NCBI RefSeq assembly: GCF_949987515.2
Contig: NC_082689.1
Span: 4,096,001-4,160,000 of the forward strand
Source of the DNA: Delphinus delphis
Taxonomy: Eukaryota; Chordata; Mammalia; Artiodactyla; Delphinidae
Reading direction: 5' to 3'
DNA: 64,000 nucleotides
This document shows, piece after piece, positions 45,713 to 57,790 of the stretch. The translations under genes were made by a program, and so were the position numbers. The notes beneath the pieces are model-generated. The model did no database searches. It saw only the letters and a program-made list of their open reading frames with translations, and was not told the origin of the DNA. The stretch's first letter is position 1, and each line of letters starts with the position of its first letter.

Positions 45713-46974
45713 TTTTCACAGAAGGAAGTAGCAGCTCCACTGGGGCTGCGCGCTTCCAGCTTCAGGACCGTGTCTGCGCTGCTGCGTCTCCAGGCTTCCC
45801 CACAGCACTCTCTGCCTTGGGAGACGGCACCAACTGGGCTGCCCCCGTGGTAGCTCTGGTTGGGTCTGGCCAGCGAACAGCCCAGCAGGAGGTCAGAAAG
45901 AGGCAGGGGGGAGGCAGGCCAGGCATTGTCCCCTTGGCCCCTCCCCAGTGAGGTCATCCCCCCCCACCCCCCAGGGAGAACCACCTCTGTCTCTCAACCA
46001 ACGATCCCTACCCCCTCAAGGCGGCTGAGTCTTCACCCTGGCCGCTCAAAGCGTGTCCACCCTGAGGGGTCCTAGTGAGACGTGGAATTTGGGCTTCCAC
46101 CCTTCCCACTGAGTTGGAATGGGCATCTCAACCAGCTTCCGGGTGCCTCCGGCCCAGCTGCTACCAGTCTGCGTACCCTCGGTTCCCTGGGGTTTCTCAG
46201 GCCCCCGCACCTTTGTAAATAGACCTTTGGCAAGTAAGCCTTCCTCGACTTGCCCCACTGAGAGCCTGTGTTCTGGGGGACTCTGAACCCGCTCATCTCC
46301 CCCACCTCCGCCTCTGTCTCCACTTTCTAACTACTCAGCTTCTGACCAGGGCACGTGGTTTGTTCAATTACTACATCAGCCGGCTGGGGACACGCTAAGT
46401 TTGAGGTGACAGAGGTAGGTGGGGATCAGAGGCTGACAGACCCAGAAAGGAAGGAAACCTCAGATCCAGGGCGCCCAGGGGATGGGCTTGAGCCTGTGGA
46501 GGAAAAGAGCCCCCGGAGAGACCAGTGTCAAGAGAAAAGGCCCGAGGATGAGAGAGGGATGAGAGGTCACAGTGAGAAGAGACAGAAATGCACGATCGAG
46601 AGGGTGAACGGGGAGAGAAAAATATTAAGGACTGTTTAAAGTTCAGTGTGGTGGGCTGCTGGAAGTCCGCTACGAGCAGACTGAAAAGACACCCCGCGCC
46701 GTTAGATGGGAACCGAGCACAGACTCCTGCATCCCACGCTCTGCTTCCTCCGTCTTCGCCATCGGTTCCCACGTTTGATAACCTCACAAACACCTTCATC
46801 CCCAGCCAGCAGCTTTCATCCCGTTTGACCCAGACCCTTGCTTGGTGCCCGGACCCCGGCACCCTGACCCTGGCACCCCCAGCATCTTCCAGCCCCCTGG
46901 GCGCCTTGCTCCAGGCATCCCAGGTCACAGGGAGAAGGAAGCTAGATCTCTTCCCAGTGAAAAATGAAGCACCA
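45713..46974. other. Unannotated GC-rich sequence
   Basis: No recognised repeat. A 177-codon reverse frame (46395-46928) and a 135-codon forward frame (46588-46995) overlap head-on and neither resembles a known protein. A C-rich run (ccccccccacccccc) lies at 45958-45972. Confidence 0.4.
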
Positions 46975-47250
46975 GACGGCTTCTTCTCTATTTAAGCCTA
47001 AACCAAATTAATTTGGGGAATGGCATTTACGGTCCAATCCCTAATGGCTGTACGTGAATGGATTTGTCCCGTTTTCTGATGAAATATTCTACTGTCTCTC
47101 ACACAAAAATAGCAAAATGAATGAGTGCGGAAATGATGGATGCAGAGACGCTGAGCGTAACCCAAGGTAAGTGCTTTTCGCTGGTCCAAACCTGCTTTTA
47201 ATTGGAAGAGCTCTGGTGAATATTTCTGTGCTGTCTCATTTGTAACATGA
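46975..47250 (+). promoter_or_regulatory. Candidate conserved element with a consensus splice donor
   Basis: Repeat-free sequence with an AAATTAATTT palindrome at about 47005-47014. A perfect donor-like CCCAAG|GTAAGT lies at 47161-47172. A short open frame starts ATG AAT GAG (MNECGNDGCRDAERNP) and runs into that donor, but no acceptor or partner exon is identifiable. It may equally be a non-coding RNA exon or pure chance. Confidence 0.25.
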
Positions 47251-47599
47251 AGTCGTTCAAATAGATGGCCTCACCCCCGCTGACTTCATGAGTTCCTCTG
47301 ATTTTATAAGGGGAGAACGGGACGAAACAGCTCCTGACAGAAGGAAGGTTCTTTGTGTTTGACTGCTCATTCCTGGTATCTGAGTGAAAGGAAAGGTGTC
47401 ACAGGCAGGACTCAGAAGGTGGACGTTTTGAAACATACACACTCCCTCCTGGGGCTGGAGTCCCTCCTGGGTTATTCCGGGGAGACCCGACAGCGATGCC
47501 ATGCTGTCCGCCAGCCTCCAGGGGACACTGAGGCTGCTTTAAATCTACTCACCTGCCCAGTGAGTTCCAGGGCCTGGCCTCCTAGCGTTGTTCATGATG
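47251..47599. other. Unannotated sequence
   Basis: No recognised repeat or exon. Confidence 0.4.
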
Positions 47600-47865
47600 T
47601 GTTATTTTGTTTTGATATTAATTTATTTTTCATTATAAAAGCAGAACAAAATCACCTGTGGAAATTTTCAATATACCAAAAGAGGGGGGGCAAATAAAGA
47701 AAGATAAAGAAAGGAAATTATCTAAAAGGTCCAGCACCTAGAGCCAATTCTTGGTATCCTTCTGTGTTTCCAGTTCGTACCACACGCAAAAATTTTTAGA
47801 TGCAGTTGTGATCACACTGTGTATACAATTCCACATTCCAGTATATAACACGAGCATTTAGAACA
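47600..47865. repeat. Old LINE-like remnant (uncertain)
   Basis: 'tcattataaaagcagaacaa', 'ttttcaatataccaaaagag', and later 'ggtatccttctgtgtttcca' resemble an old L1-derived sequence seen on the reverse strand of such elements. Highly diverged. Confidence 0.3.
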
Positions 47866-47981
47866 GATGGTGGAGCAGACGTCTGTGCACAGGAACCGGT
47901 CCTGAGGGTCACTCAACACCAGCATCAGGCTGCCAAGATGAAGCTGGATTGTGGTAACTGCTTTTTAAAAATGAGGAAATA

Positions 47982-48340
47982 GGGCCTCCCTGGTGGCGCA
48001 GTGGTTAGGAATCTGCCTGCCAATGCAGGGGACACGGGTTCGATCCCTGGCCCGGGAAGATCCCACATGCTGCGGAGCAACGAAGCCCGTGCACCAAGAC
48101 TACTGAGCCTGAGCTCTACAGCCTGCGAGCCACAACTACTGAGCCCGCGAGCCACAACTACTGAGCCCGCGAGCCACAACTACTGAAGCCCGTGCGCCTA
48201 GAACCTGTGCTCCGCAACAAGAGAAGCCACCACAATGAGAAGCCTGCGCGCCACAATGAAGAGTAGCCCCCACTCGCCACAACTAGAGAAAGCCCTCGTG
48301 CAGCAGCAGAGACCCAACGCAGACAAAAATAAAATAAAAA
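47982..48340 (+). mobile_element. CHR-1-type SINE
   Basis: Full-length head 'gggcctccctggtggcgcag', with the B box GGTTCGATCCC near 48037. The long body ends in an A-rich tail (ataaaataaaaa). Flanks 'aaatgaggaaata' (47969-47981) and 'aaatgagaaaata' (48348-48360) are an imperfect target-site duplication. The body carries a 22-bp unit, gcgagccacaactactgagc+cc, present three times at 48125, 48147 and 48169. Local open frames run through the SINE and are not genes. Confidence 0.93.
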
Positions 48341-48360
48341 TTTTTTTAAATGAGAAAATA

Positions 48361-49639
48361 AAAGATTTGGTAGACTAGGAAATAAGAAAGAGAGAAAGTT
48401 ATATTTTTTGTAGCAAAGCACTTGACAATCTCTCAGTGTGTCCTTTTCTACAAAAGCACAGAAATGAGGGCTGGGTTTAGGTCTAGAGACTGGCTTCGTG
48501 GTTTCAGGGAGGATGGTGGGCCCTGCTTCTTGCCTATAACTGGGCTTTTCCCTGGGGCTGTGTCCACCGCTGGCCCCAGGACCTGTCCCAGCCCAGACGA
48601 CAGGTATAGGCAATTTGGGACAACTGAGCTTACACCGGGGTGCCCGGCTTAAGTCCCACACGTGCCTGGTGTACTTCCCGGCACCTTTGATTCACATGCT
48701 GGGATGACCTTTGGGCCCATCTCTGCACAGACACCTCATTCCAGTTATATTCCATTATATTCGTGAGAGGCAGCAGGGTTTGCTCTAACCTGAGGGCTGA
48801 TTTATATCATAGAGAAAGGAAAGAAGGGAACAGCTCTTCTCAGAGGAGGTACCTCAACATGTGCTTGACAAGCTGGGTCATGTCGCCCCATTGCCAAATC
48901 AGACGTCTCCAAAGCCACCAATCTCACTGTAGGTTTCCAGCACCTCCTTGTCTGTTCCTGAGAAAGCAGATGATTTCATCAGAAAGAGCTGCCTCATTTT
49001 GTGATTTGCGCACCATTCCCCAGACTCCGCGTACTCCAGCCATCCTGAGGAACAAAGCACCTGTGGCCACGTTGCATCTGGTTCGGGATGCTCTGAGCAC
49101 GTCTCTGACAGGCACCAGCAAGACCAGCCTGTGATCTGCAACAGAGCCCCATATCTTGGGATGGGTGGGTGTTTTGGAGAGGTGATCGTCTCCCCCATCA
49201 AAGCGAGAGCTTTCGGAGGACCCCAGCCTCGGGATTCCAGGGTGAGGACCGAGAGGGCTTTGGGTGATGGAGACAAAGCAGATGGAGAGAGAAGCCTCCT
49301 CTGGCTCCAGGGAGATGGCGGGAGCTTGTCCAAGCAAAAGGGGTGGATGGTTCGTTGGGAGAGATGGTTCCAGGGGAGCTTCACAAGTCTGGGAGGATGG
49401 AATCCAAGGAAAAGAGAAAAAGCAGGGAAGCTCAGAGCTACTCCTCTCTCCCTTGTCTGCTCAGTTATCCACAAACAAGGGGATGAGAAGGGAGTTATCA
49501 AGCAGAGGGGTCAGGATTAAGCAACTGGAATTCTTTCTCCGGTCTAGGCCCAGCTTGCGTGTGTGTGTTTTGGAAGGAGTGATGGAAACACCATTCCGAG
49601 GAGGACACGAGGTCAGGGCGGGTCAGCCTGCCCATCTGG
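48361..49639. other. Unannotated sequence
   Basis: No recognised repeat. A 200-codon reverse frame (48899-49501) faces forward frames of 129 and 156 codons over the same bases. None is recognisable; probably chance. Confidence 0.4.
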
Positions 49640-49740
49640 AGCCCATCCCCTGGCACCACGACCCTTTCCTGACACTTCCCTCTGCACTCGTGGCTTGTCC
49701 GGCCTTTGCACGTGTGCTGGCTGTGGAGGGATAAGCCAGA
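49640..49740 (+). repeat. L2 LINE fragment (weak)
   Basis: 'gtccggcctttgcacgtgtg' 'ctggctg' recalls the 'gcctttgcac...ctgt' landmark of L2. Short and diverged. Confidence 0.35.
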
Positions 49741-50010
49741 AACCTTTCCCTGAGGCTTTACAAGGCCATCAGAGAGCTTCAGAAGAGAGCAGCCCGGCCT
49801 CCAGGGACTTGGAACTCTGTTTCATCGCACAATTATCAACGTCCCCTCGCCCTGTATCTCCCACAGGACGTCCACATTTCTACAATTCACCCTTCTGCAA
49901 ACCTTAATTACGGCGAAGCATTCCAAACTGATTATGCCTCAGACATAAAAAAAAAAAAAAACAACAAAGCAAAGAATCTCCTAAAGGTATTTGTCTGCTC
50001 GTGTCTCAGC

Positions 50011-50361
50011 TTAGACCATTAAAGGCAGTCGCTTCACCTCTTTGCGACTGTGCTCCGGGTTAACAATTCTGACTGAATTACGATTCTGTGACTCATCGGC
50101 TCGTTTGAAAAATTCATCAAAAACCTGCTTTGCCTCAATGTTTGCTGTGACTTGAATCAGTTGCTTCATTAAATTTAATTTCTTTGGTGGGGGTTGTGGG
50201 GATACACGGTCATTTGATAATTCATTGCTTGAAAGGGTTTGTTTCCTTTCTCCTGCATTTTTCTTTCTCATTTGAAGATCAGATCCACACGGGCATTTCA
50301 GAGGAAGTGGGTCTGTGCCTCTGTTTACAGAGGTGGTTTCAGGGGCCTGAGCTGGCCGGGT
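50011..50361 (-). CDS. Candidate terminal coding exon, unidentified protein
   Basis: I do not recognise this protein. On the reverse strand a good splice acceptor (pyrimidine-rich ttctccctgcag, rc at 50362-50373) is followed in phase 0 by 116 open codons and a stop at 50011-50013. The frame begins TRPAQAPETTS, has a small CPCG motif near residue 23, then a basic stretch (MRKKNAGERKQ). It continues with a PPPKKLNLMKQL segment and a charged, helix-like IEAKQVFDEFFKRADES. It ends KEVKRLPLMV. The composition (K, E, N, R-rich, not Pro/Ser/Cys-heavy) differs from the chance frames around it. No polyadenylation signal or partner exon was found, and the upstream frame is closed by a stop at 50374-50376. 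It could also be a pseudogene piece, or a conserved non-coding element that happens to be open. Confidence 0.3.
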   Translation of the reverse strand, partial: TRPAQAPETTSVNRGTDPLPLKCPCGSDLQMRKKNAGERKQTLSSNELSNDRVSPQPPPKKLNLMKQLIQVTANIEAKQVFDEFFKRADESQNRNSVRIVNPEHSRKEVKRLPLMV

Positions 50362-50373
50362 CTGCAGGGAGAA

Positions 50374-53074
50374 CTACGACACAGGGTTTTACCTCTTAGG
50401 CAGGCGGCCAAGCACCTCTCAGGACGGAGCTCAGAGGTGGGCAGAGAGAAGGGCTCTGTCCTCCCTGCCAGGACCTCAGAAGAGAATCGACAGGTGAAAA
50501 CGGGGACCCGGGCAGCTTGCAAGCCACCCCATCTCTACTTTCTCCCGTGGCTTCTCCAGCAAATGCTCTCAGCTAATTCCAAGCCGTTCAGTGTCCTCAG
50601 GCCTCTCTCGCCAGATGCACTGGATTTAGAGCTTCGTGCCCCTCTCCTACCAGCCGGTTCTGCTTCACGTCTGATAAAAGACAATCCCACGTGTTGGTTT
50701 TCTGGAAAATATCAGATAGACAAGCCCAGGCAGGGATGCTTTTCCTGTCTGGCTAAGCAGAGAGGGCAAAAGTCCTCCAGCCCCATTAGGGCAGAAGTGC
50801 AGGCGGGGAGAGCAGGGCACAGCAGAGCCGCCTCGGGGCGCAGGGCAGGGAAGTGGCAACGCAAGTTGGCATCGCTCGCCCCAGCTCTAGCTGTTTCTCT
50901 GGGAATAGCGCTCCTGGCTTTTCTGTAAACCCCTGTGGGCGAGGGGACACAGCCCCTTACCTACTTATGCACACATCTCTCCTTTCACTCTGCCAGGGCC
51001 TTGGATTCTAGGTGTTGTAGGGAGAATCCCCAATCCTGAAAGAGGCAAGCAGAGCATCCCAAACTGTAGGCTTCCTTCCCCTCACCTCCCCACCCCCGCC
51101 CACCCGTGCTGCCATCCGACTAGGCTTTTCCTCCCCCGACGAATCATCTTACATCCTGGCCTCCACCTTGGGCCTCTGCACAGTCTCACCCACAGCTCTG
51201 GATCCCGTCTGCAAAGCGCATTCCCAGAGGAACAGCCAAACTCCCTGCTGGGGACCAGAGCTGGTCTCTAAGCCAGCTGGGGGGACCCAGCTGAATTGCT
51301 TTGGAATAGCGACTCCATCCCAAGTTCTGCCCGGAGACCCCAGGTCAGGTACATCCCCATGGCCATGGCCACCAGCCAGAACTGTCCTGAGGAACACAGA
51401 CCTTGTGAGAGGACATCAGGTACCCAGCGCCCCCTCACCTCGGATGCCCCCAAGTCTGAACTCCCTCCTGTCAGGCCAGCTTGACACCCTCCCATCACCT
51501 TAGGGCTGTTTGCCCAAGCCACCAACAAGGTGTCATCTGATACATCCAGGCTAAAAATGGTATGAATTCTGCCCACATCCAAAGTTGGCACTTTGGTACA
51601 GCCAGCCCATACCGTGCATATTCACAAAAGGGAATAAAAATCACCTATCAAAGTTATATCTTATGACCCACTGATCTTAGCCGACTGCACCAGGATCTAG
51701 GAAACACCCCATCCTAGCGAAAAGAGTTTGGAATCACAGCTCTTACAGGAAACAAGAAAACGTGACTCCAGTCCTGCACATGGGGTTCCCTTCAGAAGTT
51801 ACGCGAGCAGAGGTCCTAGTCTCTATCAACTTATTTTTTACATTTTGAAGTTGCTTCCTGTGCTTACTAATAACGAGGGTTTAATACTTCTCTTGGAAGT
51901 TTTGTTTTTTACAAGTAGACCTCTGCTGTGATGTTTGTGCCAGTAAATCTCTCCGGCTCCTCACATACGTCGCCAAATCCCTCCACCCCCAAATAATCCC
52001 AACCAAAAAGCTGCATCCGAAATTAATAACCATGATCGTAAATCAAAGTGAAGGTTTTATCCTTTCATTCTGCGTACGACATCCTGACTAAATGAGTACC
52101 CCCATGCACACAGGACTTATCAAAAAGGGAAAAAAACCTTCCTTAATCAAAGGCATATTTCATCTCTGAAAAATTCATCAGAATGTGTTACAGAGTGACT
52201 GTAGGTCTTAAAATTCTCTCGCTAGCACATCTGGAAGCTCACATTTTTTTCCCGTCATTATATTCAGGAATACAAGCGGTTCTGATTTGCATGCACAAAG
52301 CGGTTTCTTCATCTCTTATCTTGTGTGCCATGTGAGTGAATTTCTGTGATCTATGGTTACAATTACTGAAGTATGGGTTAAGAGTGCCTACATTATGCAG
52401 ATGGCTGTCTTGATCAAGAAGCTGCCGGAAATATAATACAGTGAGGGACCATGTGTTTCTACAACGCTGATCTCTTCCTCTGGAGCCCTGCCTGCTGCCT
52501 GGAATCAGAGATTTCAGGAGTACCTGAACGCAGACTCTTCCAGGCTTCAATCAGGAGTGATGCTGACAGGTTACCCTGCTCTTGCAATCTTGCACCCAAA
52601 GCCAGTTACTGAGGGGCCACCTTCTGATTCCTGTAGCCCATCAGGCTGACTTATTTCTTCTTCTCTGCTAAGGGACTCTTCCTCTCATCTCCAAATGACA
52701 CAGCTGCTGGCTCGTGCCACGTCCTCTCAGGTAGATGTTACGTGCATCCATTTCTTATCTTTTGGCTGAAATCAGGGACCAACATCTCCAGGAAGGGCTC
52801 TCATCATTTATAATCGTGCCCATTCTACCTGTGCGTAGCAGCCGAGTTTGTGCACAGAGTAAATGGTGAAATGTGCAGAAAAGCAGTCTGTGTGCCAAGC
52901 ATGTGGAAGCTTATGTTTATCACCACCGCCTTCCAAAAGCAGGGTTGCTGGGACCTATGATGGCTATCATCTGTACGAAACATCCCTGTCCTGTGGGTGG
53001 GAGGGACCGAGGAACTCTAAAGATAAAGATACTTGAGTTTATCCCACAACACTTGCTAAAAGAGCTTGGAGAGA
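50374..53074. other. Unannotated sequence, about 2.7 kb
   Basis: No recognised repeats. It contains most of a 229-codon forward frame (50239-50928), the longest outside repeats, which has no recognisable domain. Confidence 0.4.
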
Positions 53075-53128
53075 TTCCTCAGACTCAGTTTCCTCAACTA
53101 TAAACTGGAAACTATAATATCCCCTAGT
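53075..53128 (+). repeat. MIR fragment
   Basis: 'ctcagtttcctcaactataa' 'actggaaactataatatccc' is the MIR core in forward orientation; it is cut by the next LTR. Confidence 0.55.
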
Positions 53129-53592
53129 GTATTCGTTTCCTAGGGCTACTGTAGCAAAGTTCCACAAACCGGGAGGCTTAGAACCACAGAAAGTTATTAT
53201 CTCACAGTTCTGGAGGCTGAAGTCCAAAATCAAGGTGCTTGTGGGGCTGTGCTCCCTCTGAAACGTAAGGGAAGGACCCTTCTAGCCTTTACCAGCTTCT
53301 GGGACCCACAGATGATTCTGTGGCAGCATCACTCTGGTCTTCACACGTGTCCTCCCTGTGACTCTCCACGTGGTCCTGCCTCTGGGCGAGCCTGTCTCTA
53401 TATCCAGATATCACCTTTTTATAAGGACTCCAGTCATATAAGTCATACCGGAACAGAGCCCATCCTATGACCTCCTTTGAACTAGGCAACCTCTATAAAG
53501 ACCCTATTTCAAAAAAGGGTCACATTTGGAGGTGCAGGGGGTTAGGATTCCAACATCTCTTTTGGAGGGGACAGAATTCGGCCCATACCCTA
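53129..53592 (-). mobile_element. MLT1-type LTR
   Basis: Reverse-oriented: 'gtattcgtttcctagggcta', 'tatctcacagttctggaggc', 'cacgtgtcctccctgtgact', 'agaccctatttcaaaaaagg', and 'aggggacagaattcggccca'. Nearly complete solo LTR. Confidence 0.85.
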
Positions 53593-55320
53593 GTACGCAG
53601 GGCCATGGTGAGATCTCAAGGTGAGGCAGGCAGAGCTGGCTCTGTGCTCCACACATGACTGGCCTTCAGTGCCATGCCCTCCAACCCCTCCCAGCCCCCT
53701 GGGGAGGCATGCTCCAAGTAGCCCACGGTGCAGCCTAAGTTAATTGAGGGGACTTGGTAAGGACCCAAACTCTATAGTGAGCAGGAACTTTATGAAAATG
53801 AGCCGCAGGCGTCACGGTGGGTCCCAGGCTAGATATGCAAATTCAGCTTCCAGATAATCCTTGCAGCTCCTGCGGCTGCCCCCAAACAAGGCATGATAGG
53901 AGTCACGTGAGCTTAGACGTTAGTCACGTCTAAACTTACCACAAAACCTGTTTTCTTCCAAAATCATGGGCAATCATTCTCTCTGAAAAGACCAAGGTTC
54001 ATTGTTTTTCAAGGAGATATGAAAGGGAGAAGAAGACTGAATAAGACATAACTATTAAAGACGCTATTGGGGTAAATGTCACACAAGGTAATGAATGCTT
54101 TGAGCAAAGATTGGCTACACGCATGTTCGGCATAAAGACGACAAGGTGAAACATCCAGACCGAGGGTCAAGATTGCAGGGTTTCAGCATGGCTCTCGCCG
54201 TCCTAACGGCCTGGCTGCACTCGGGAACCCCTTTTAAAGAATTCTTAATAAACAATACGACGTTCATCGCTCTCAGGGACCTGTCCCCAGGCTTTGGCTG
54301 AGGACCCGACCAGCCTACGGGGCAAGCAGTGTGCATGCCCTATGGAGTCCAGGATTCATGCGTGCCTGGCTCTGCCTTAAACACAGCTGCATGAACCGAA
54401 CTATAGTTTCCAGTGGCGTAAAACAGGACCTTATAATTAAAATGGCTTTGAGCAGCGCTGGCTGCCCATCCTCCTACTTCAGAGAGCTCCAGGCAATCTT
54501 CTTTTATGTGGGCGCACACAATTTTACTGTCAAGAGTTGGGAATCAGTGGGGAAACCAGTCCTGCTGGTTAACTATTGCCAGAGATTATAACGTGATAGC
54601 CATTTGTCTTAAACTCCAATCCCCATTCCAGCAGATGTTCTCCAAAAAAATGTCATGGCAGACGGGCTATAGAAGGGCACATTTGACGGTGATTACTTCT
54701 TGCTGGTTTCACTGAGAAGTCATATGGTGCCCAAACTGATGTTCTGTGGGAATATCACTGAGGGTTTTTCCCCCCTTTGGCTATGATGAGGAACCTGCCA
54801 CGAAAAAAAAAAAAAATCCCAGTTAAAATAACTTTTCCACTATTCTCTACGGAATAGAATTTTGGGAAACTCACTCATTCTTAATGTTTCTAATTTCCCC
54901 CCTCTCCCCACCTGCCCCAGTTTCCTTCTAGTGGAGAGTTTGGGTTTGGATTCTCAGTTCCCAAAACACATGCAACGTGACCATCTAATAAACTCTCTGA
55001 GTTACCTGGGTCTGACCTCAACCAATAACACAAAAGTCCCAGGTTCGGTGCACTTTTCAAAAGCAATTAACCACGTCCAGAGCAACTCTTACCCACACTC
55101 CCGTTGAGAAAAGGCACGGAGTCCATCTAGTTCTCCACCGGTTCCAGAATTTTCCTCATGAAACGTAGCCTTTATTATCTTGTTCCCTTCCCTGCCACAG
55201 AATTGTACTTTACCATCAGACTCTCCACGTGCATGCAGTGGCGACAGAAGAAAAACCCTTGAGCTCTTGAGGACACAGTGCATCAAATCACTTAAGAAGC
55301 CCGATGTAAGAAAAGGCATT
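53593..55320. other. Unannotated sequence
   Basis: No recognised family or exon. A poly-A run lies near 54804-54816. Confidence 0.4.
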
Positions 55321-55348
55321 ACACGCGCACACACACGCACACGCGCAC
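55321..55348. repeat. CA/CG-alternating simple repeat
   Basis: Alternating purine-pyrimidine run of acacgcgcac words, of the kind that can adopt Z-DNA. Confidence 0.85.
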
Positions 55349-57790
55349 CAGGAGACATTTTGCCTCCCTGAGGAAGTCATTCGTTTTCTTTTCATGAACG
55401 CTGAAATCTGAGAGCCAAGTCATGTTTCTGTTTTTGCTTTGGCTACTACAACCATCAGAACCAAATTTGCATCTCAGCTTCTTTGGTAGGGGTAATACCA
55501 TAGGGTTTTTCTGCCTTCCCTAAACTTCTGCTATCTTGATTCTCCCCCAACTGTGATGCCCCCAGTCCTAATGCATTATTTCTTTATTCCTTTTTTCCTG
55601 ACTCACATATCTGTTTTCTGAACATCACCTAAAATCATTTGTGGAAAGAGGTTGGTATGTAAATAAGTCAATTACATTGGTGAATAATGAGCTCATAGAG
55701 TGAAATATCTTTAACCCAAGTTTGTAGCTCCATTGATGAAACATATGTTTCTGTGTGTGAACCTGGGGAATCAGGTACTGGTCCCAATGGTTGGTGTTGT
55801 TTTCCTGAACCCAAAATTAGAACAAAATGAGGAAGCCTGATATCCTTTGGACAAGAATCCCTGTCCCTTGGGGTTCTGTTCCCTCTCGTATCCCAGTTGC
55901 TCCTGCATCTTCACCCTCCCTCTCTCTGGACGCCTCACCCACAGCATCTAAACGTGCTCAAACTTGCAGCAGAGTCAAAAAATAAAAATAAGCAATGTCC
56001 TTCTCCCCTCTCTATTCCTCTGCTTGAAGGGTGGGCAGTATTCCATGGATGGGAATCCAAGACTTTCAAGGTCACTCACAGCTGCACTGAGCGCTCCTGA
56101 TTCTACAGGATCCAAACCTTGTGCGGGTCCCTGGATGCTGAGGTTCAGATTGTCACACAATGAATAAAGTTTCAAACATTAGAGAATCGTCACCAATAGA
56201 GGGCTGGATTCTATTCGTGCTGCTTGACTCTAGAGGTCAGTGAACGGATTTTGCATAGCGTCTCATGTGCTAGGGATGGTAGAGACATCATCTAGGCCAA
56301 CCCTGACACCCAGGGTCCTCTCCACCCCACACCTGCCTGGAGCCAGTCCCGGCATCTGCCAGCCTCCCCAGCCACTGGGACGAGCGCCTTCACTGCACCT
56401 TCCTCTGCCAGGGGCTGTGCCCGCCCACCAGCTCTCCCAGACCCATCAGGAGGACCGACCGATTGTGAATAGGACGGAGCTTCAGTTTCAGGGCCCTGGG
56501 AGCAGCCTAGCAGTGTGTCCCTGGGGGCACTTGTTGTGTGAAGTTTGCAGAGAGATGTATCTGGGCCGGTACCGGTTAAGCCCGCCATCTCTTTCCCCTC
56601 CGACTTCTCTCCATCCTTCTGCCGTGGGTGGAGGAGGGGCCAGGGCATTTGGGGATCCATTTCAGGGGAAGTTGAGTTGGGAAACTGATTAGTTCTGGGT
56701 CGTGGGATATCTTTCTGTGGTTTGTGTCCACTTCTGTGTACAGTTATGTTGTTGGTCACCACCCAGGTTTAGAAATAACTTCTGTGAATCCTCCCGCTAT
56801 CCCTCGGCTGCCCATGGAGTGTGCTAACCCCTGGATTTTGACAAACTGGTTACCGGTGTCACCAACACAGAGAATCCTGAGGTGCAGTCCCTGGGCTAGA
56901 AACCCAGAAATGCCCTGAAACTGAACAGGAAAAAATTTCAGCAGCCACTTTTCCAAGCTCGACAACAATCCTAACAGTTTACCTGAGTTTTCAGTATTTA
57001 CCCCCTAACATCCAGCCACCAATAATGGCTTGTGAAGCTGAAAGACACGTTCCTAGACTGTCAAAAATATAAAACTCATTTTGACCAACCCTGCCGAAGG
57101 CAGGGGTGAATTGACTGTTAGTCTCTACAGGAAGTAATAGCTCAGAATTATTGTTGAATACAGATGTGATCAATGAATATGGAGCTAAATGGAAGGGGAC
57201 AGTGTGATAACCAGAGGTTAGGCAGTTAATAAAATACATTAACTATAATTCCAAGAGTCACAGAGCAGGTTGTTTTCTTGGATTTTGTAACTTATGTGTT
57301 ATATATCAGCTTTTCAAAATTTGGGATTTGTCATGATTTCTTTCCAAGTGTAAACGAACACCTAATTTAGTGCCTGTGATCATGTTTTCTCTTTCTTAAA
57401 GAGAACCCCAAGTGTTGAAGGGACACAGAGCCCGCATCCTCCCCTGGCATCAGGGCGTGGGGTCTGGACTTACTCCAGTTGTCCAAGACCAGCATCCTCA
57501 AGGGGCCACCCATGGTCAGGGGCACGGAGGTCCAGATGGCCCCCTTCAGCTTAGCCTTCTCTGCCTGTGCCTATGACAGTTCAGCCGGCACCCAGTCCCC
57601 TCACTGTGTTGGGGTGCTGCTCTGAGGCTCACCTTCTGTAACAGGCTCTGACACCTGCCTGTCACTTGCCAGGTCCCCATCCCAGGGGTAAGGGCTCTTC
57701 CTAAACAGACAGACTTTTCCTGTGATCAGCATGGGAGCTCCCAAGGGAAGGTTGCTGTGAGCAGAAAGTCTGCAGTGAGACTCCAGCTGC
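55349..57790. other. Unannotated sequence, about 2.4 kb
   Basis: No recognised repeat except a possible weak MIR-like patch near 56270-56310. Head-on frames at 56240-56692 forward and 56292-56762 reverse are unrecognised. Confidence 0.4.

Noticed and set aside
46395..46928. 177-codon reverse frame
   Set aside because: It overlaps a forward frame head-on and has low-information Ser/Gly/Pro-rich composition with no domain or splice context.
1308..48340. tRNA genes suggested by B-box-like GGTTCGA sequences at several sites
   Set aside because: All lie inside CHR SINEs with L1-type tails and target duplications. The cloverleaf is not maintained, so they are not functional tRNA genes.
48899..49501. 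200-codon reverse frame
   Set aside because: Forward frames of 129 and 156 codons cover the same bases, composition is Pro/Ser/Trp/Cys-heavy, and no motif is recognisable. It is most likely chance in GC-rich sequence.
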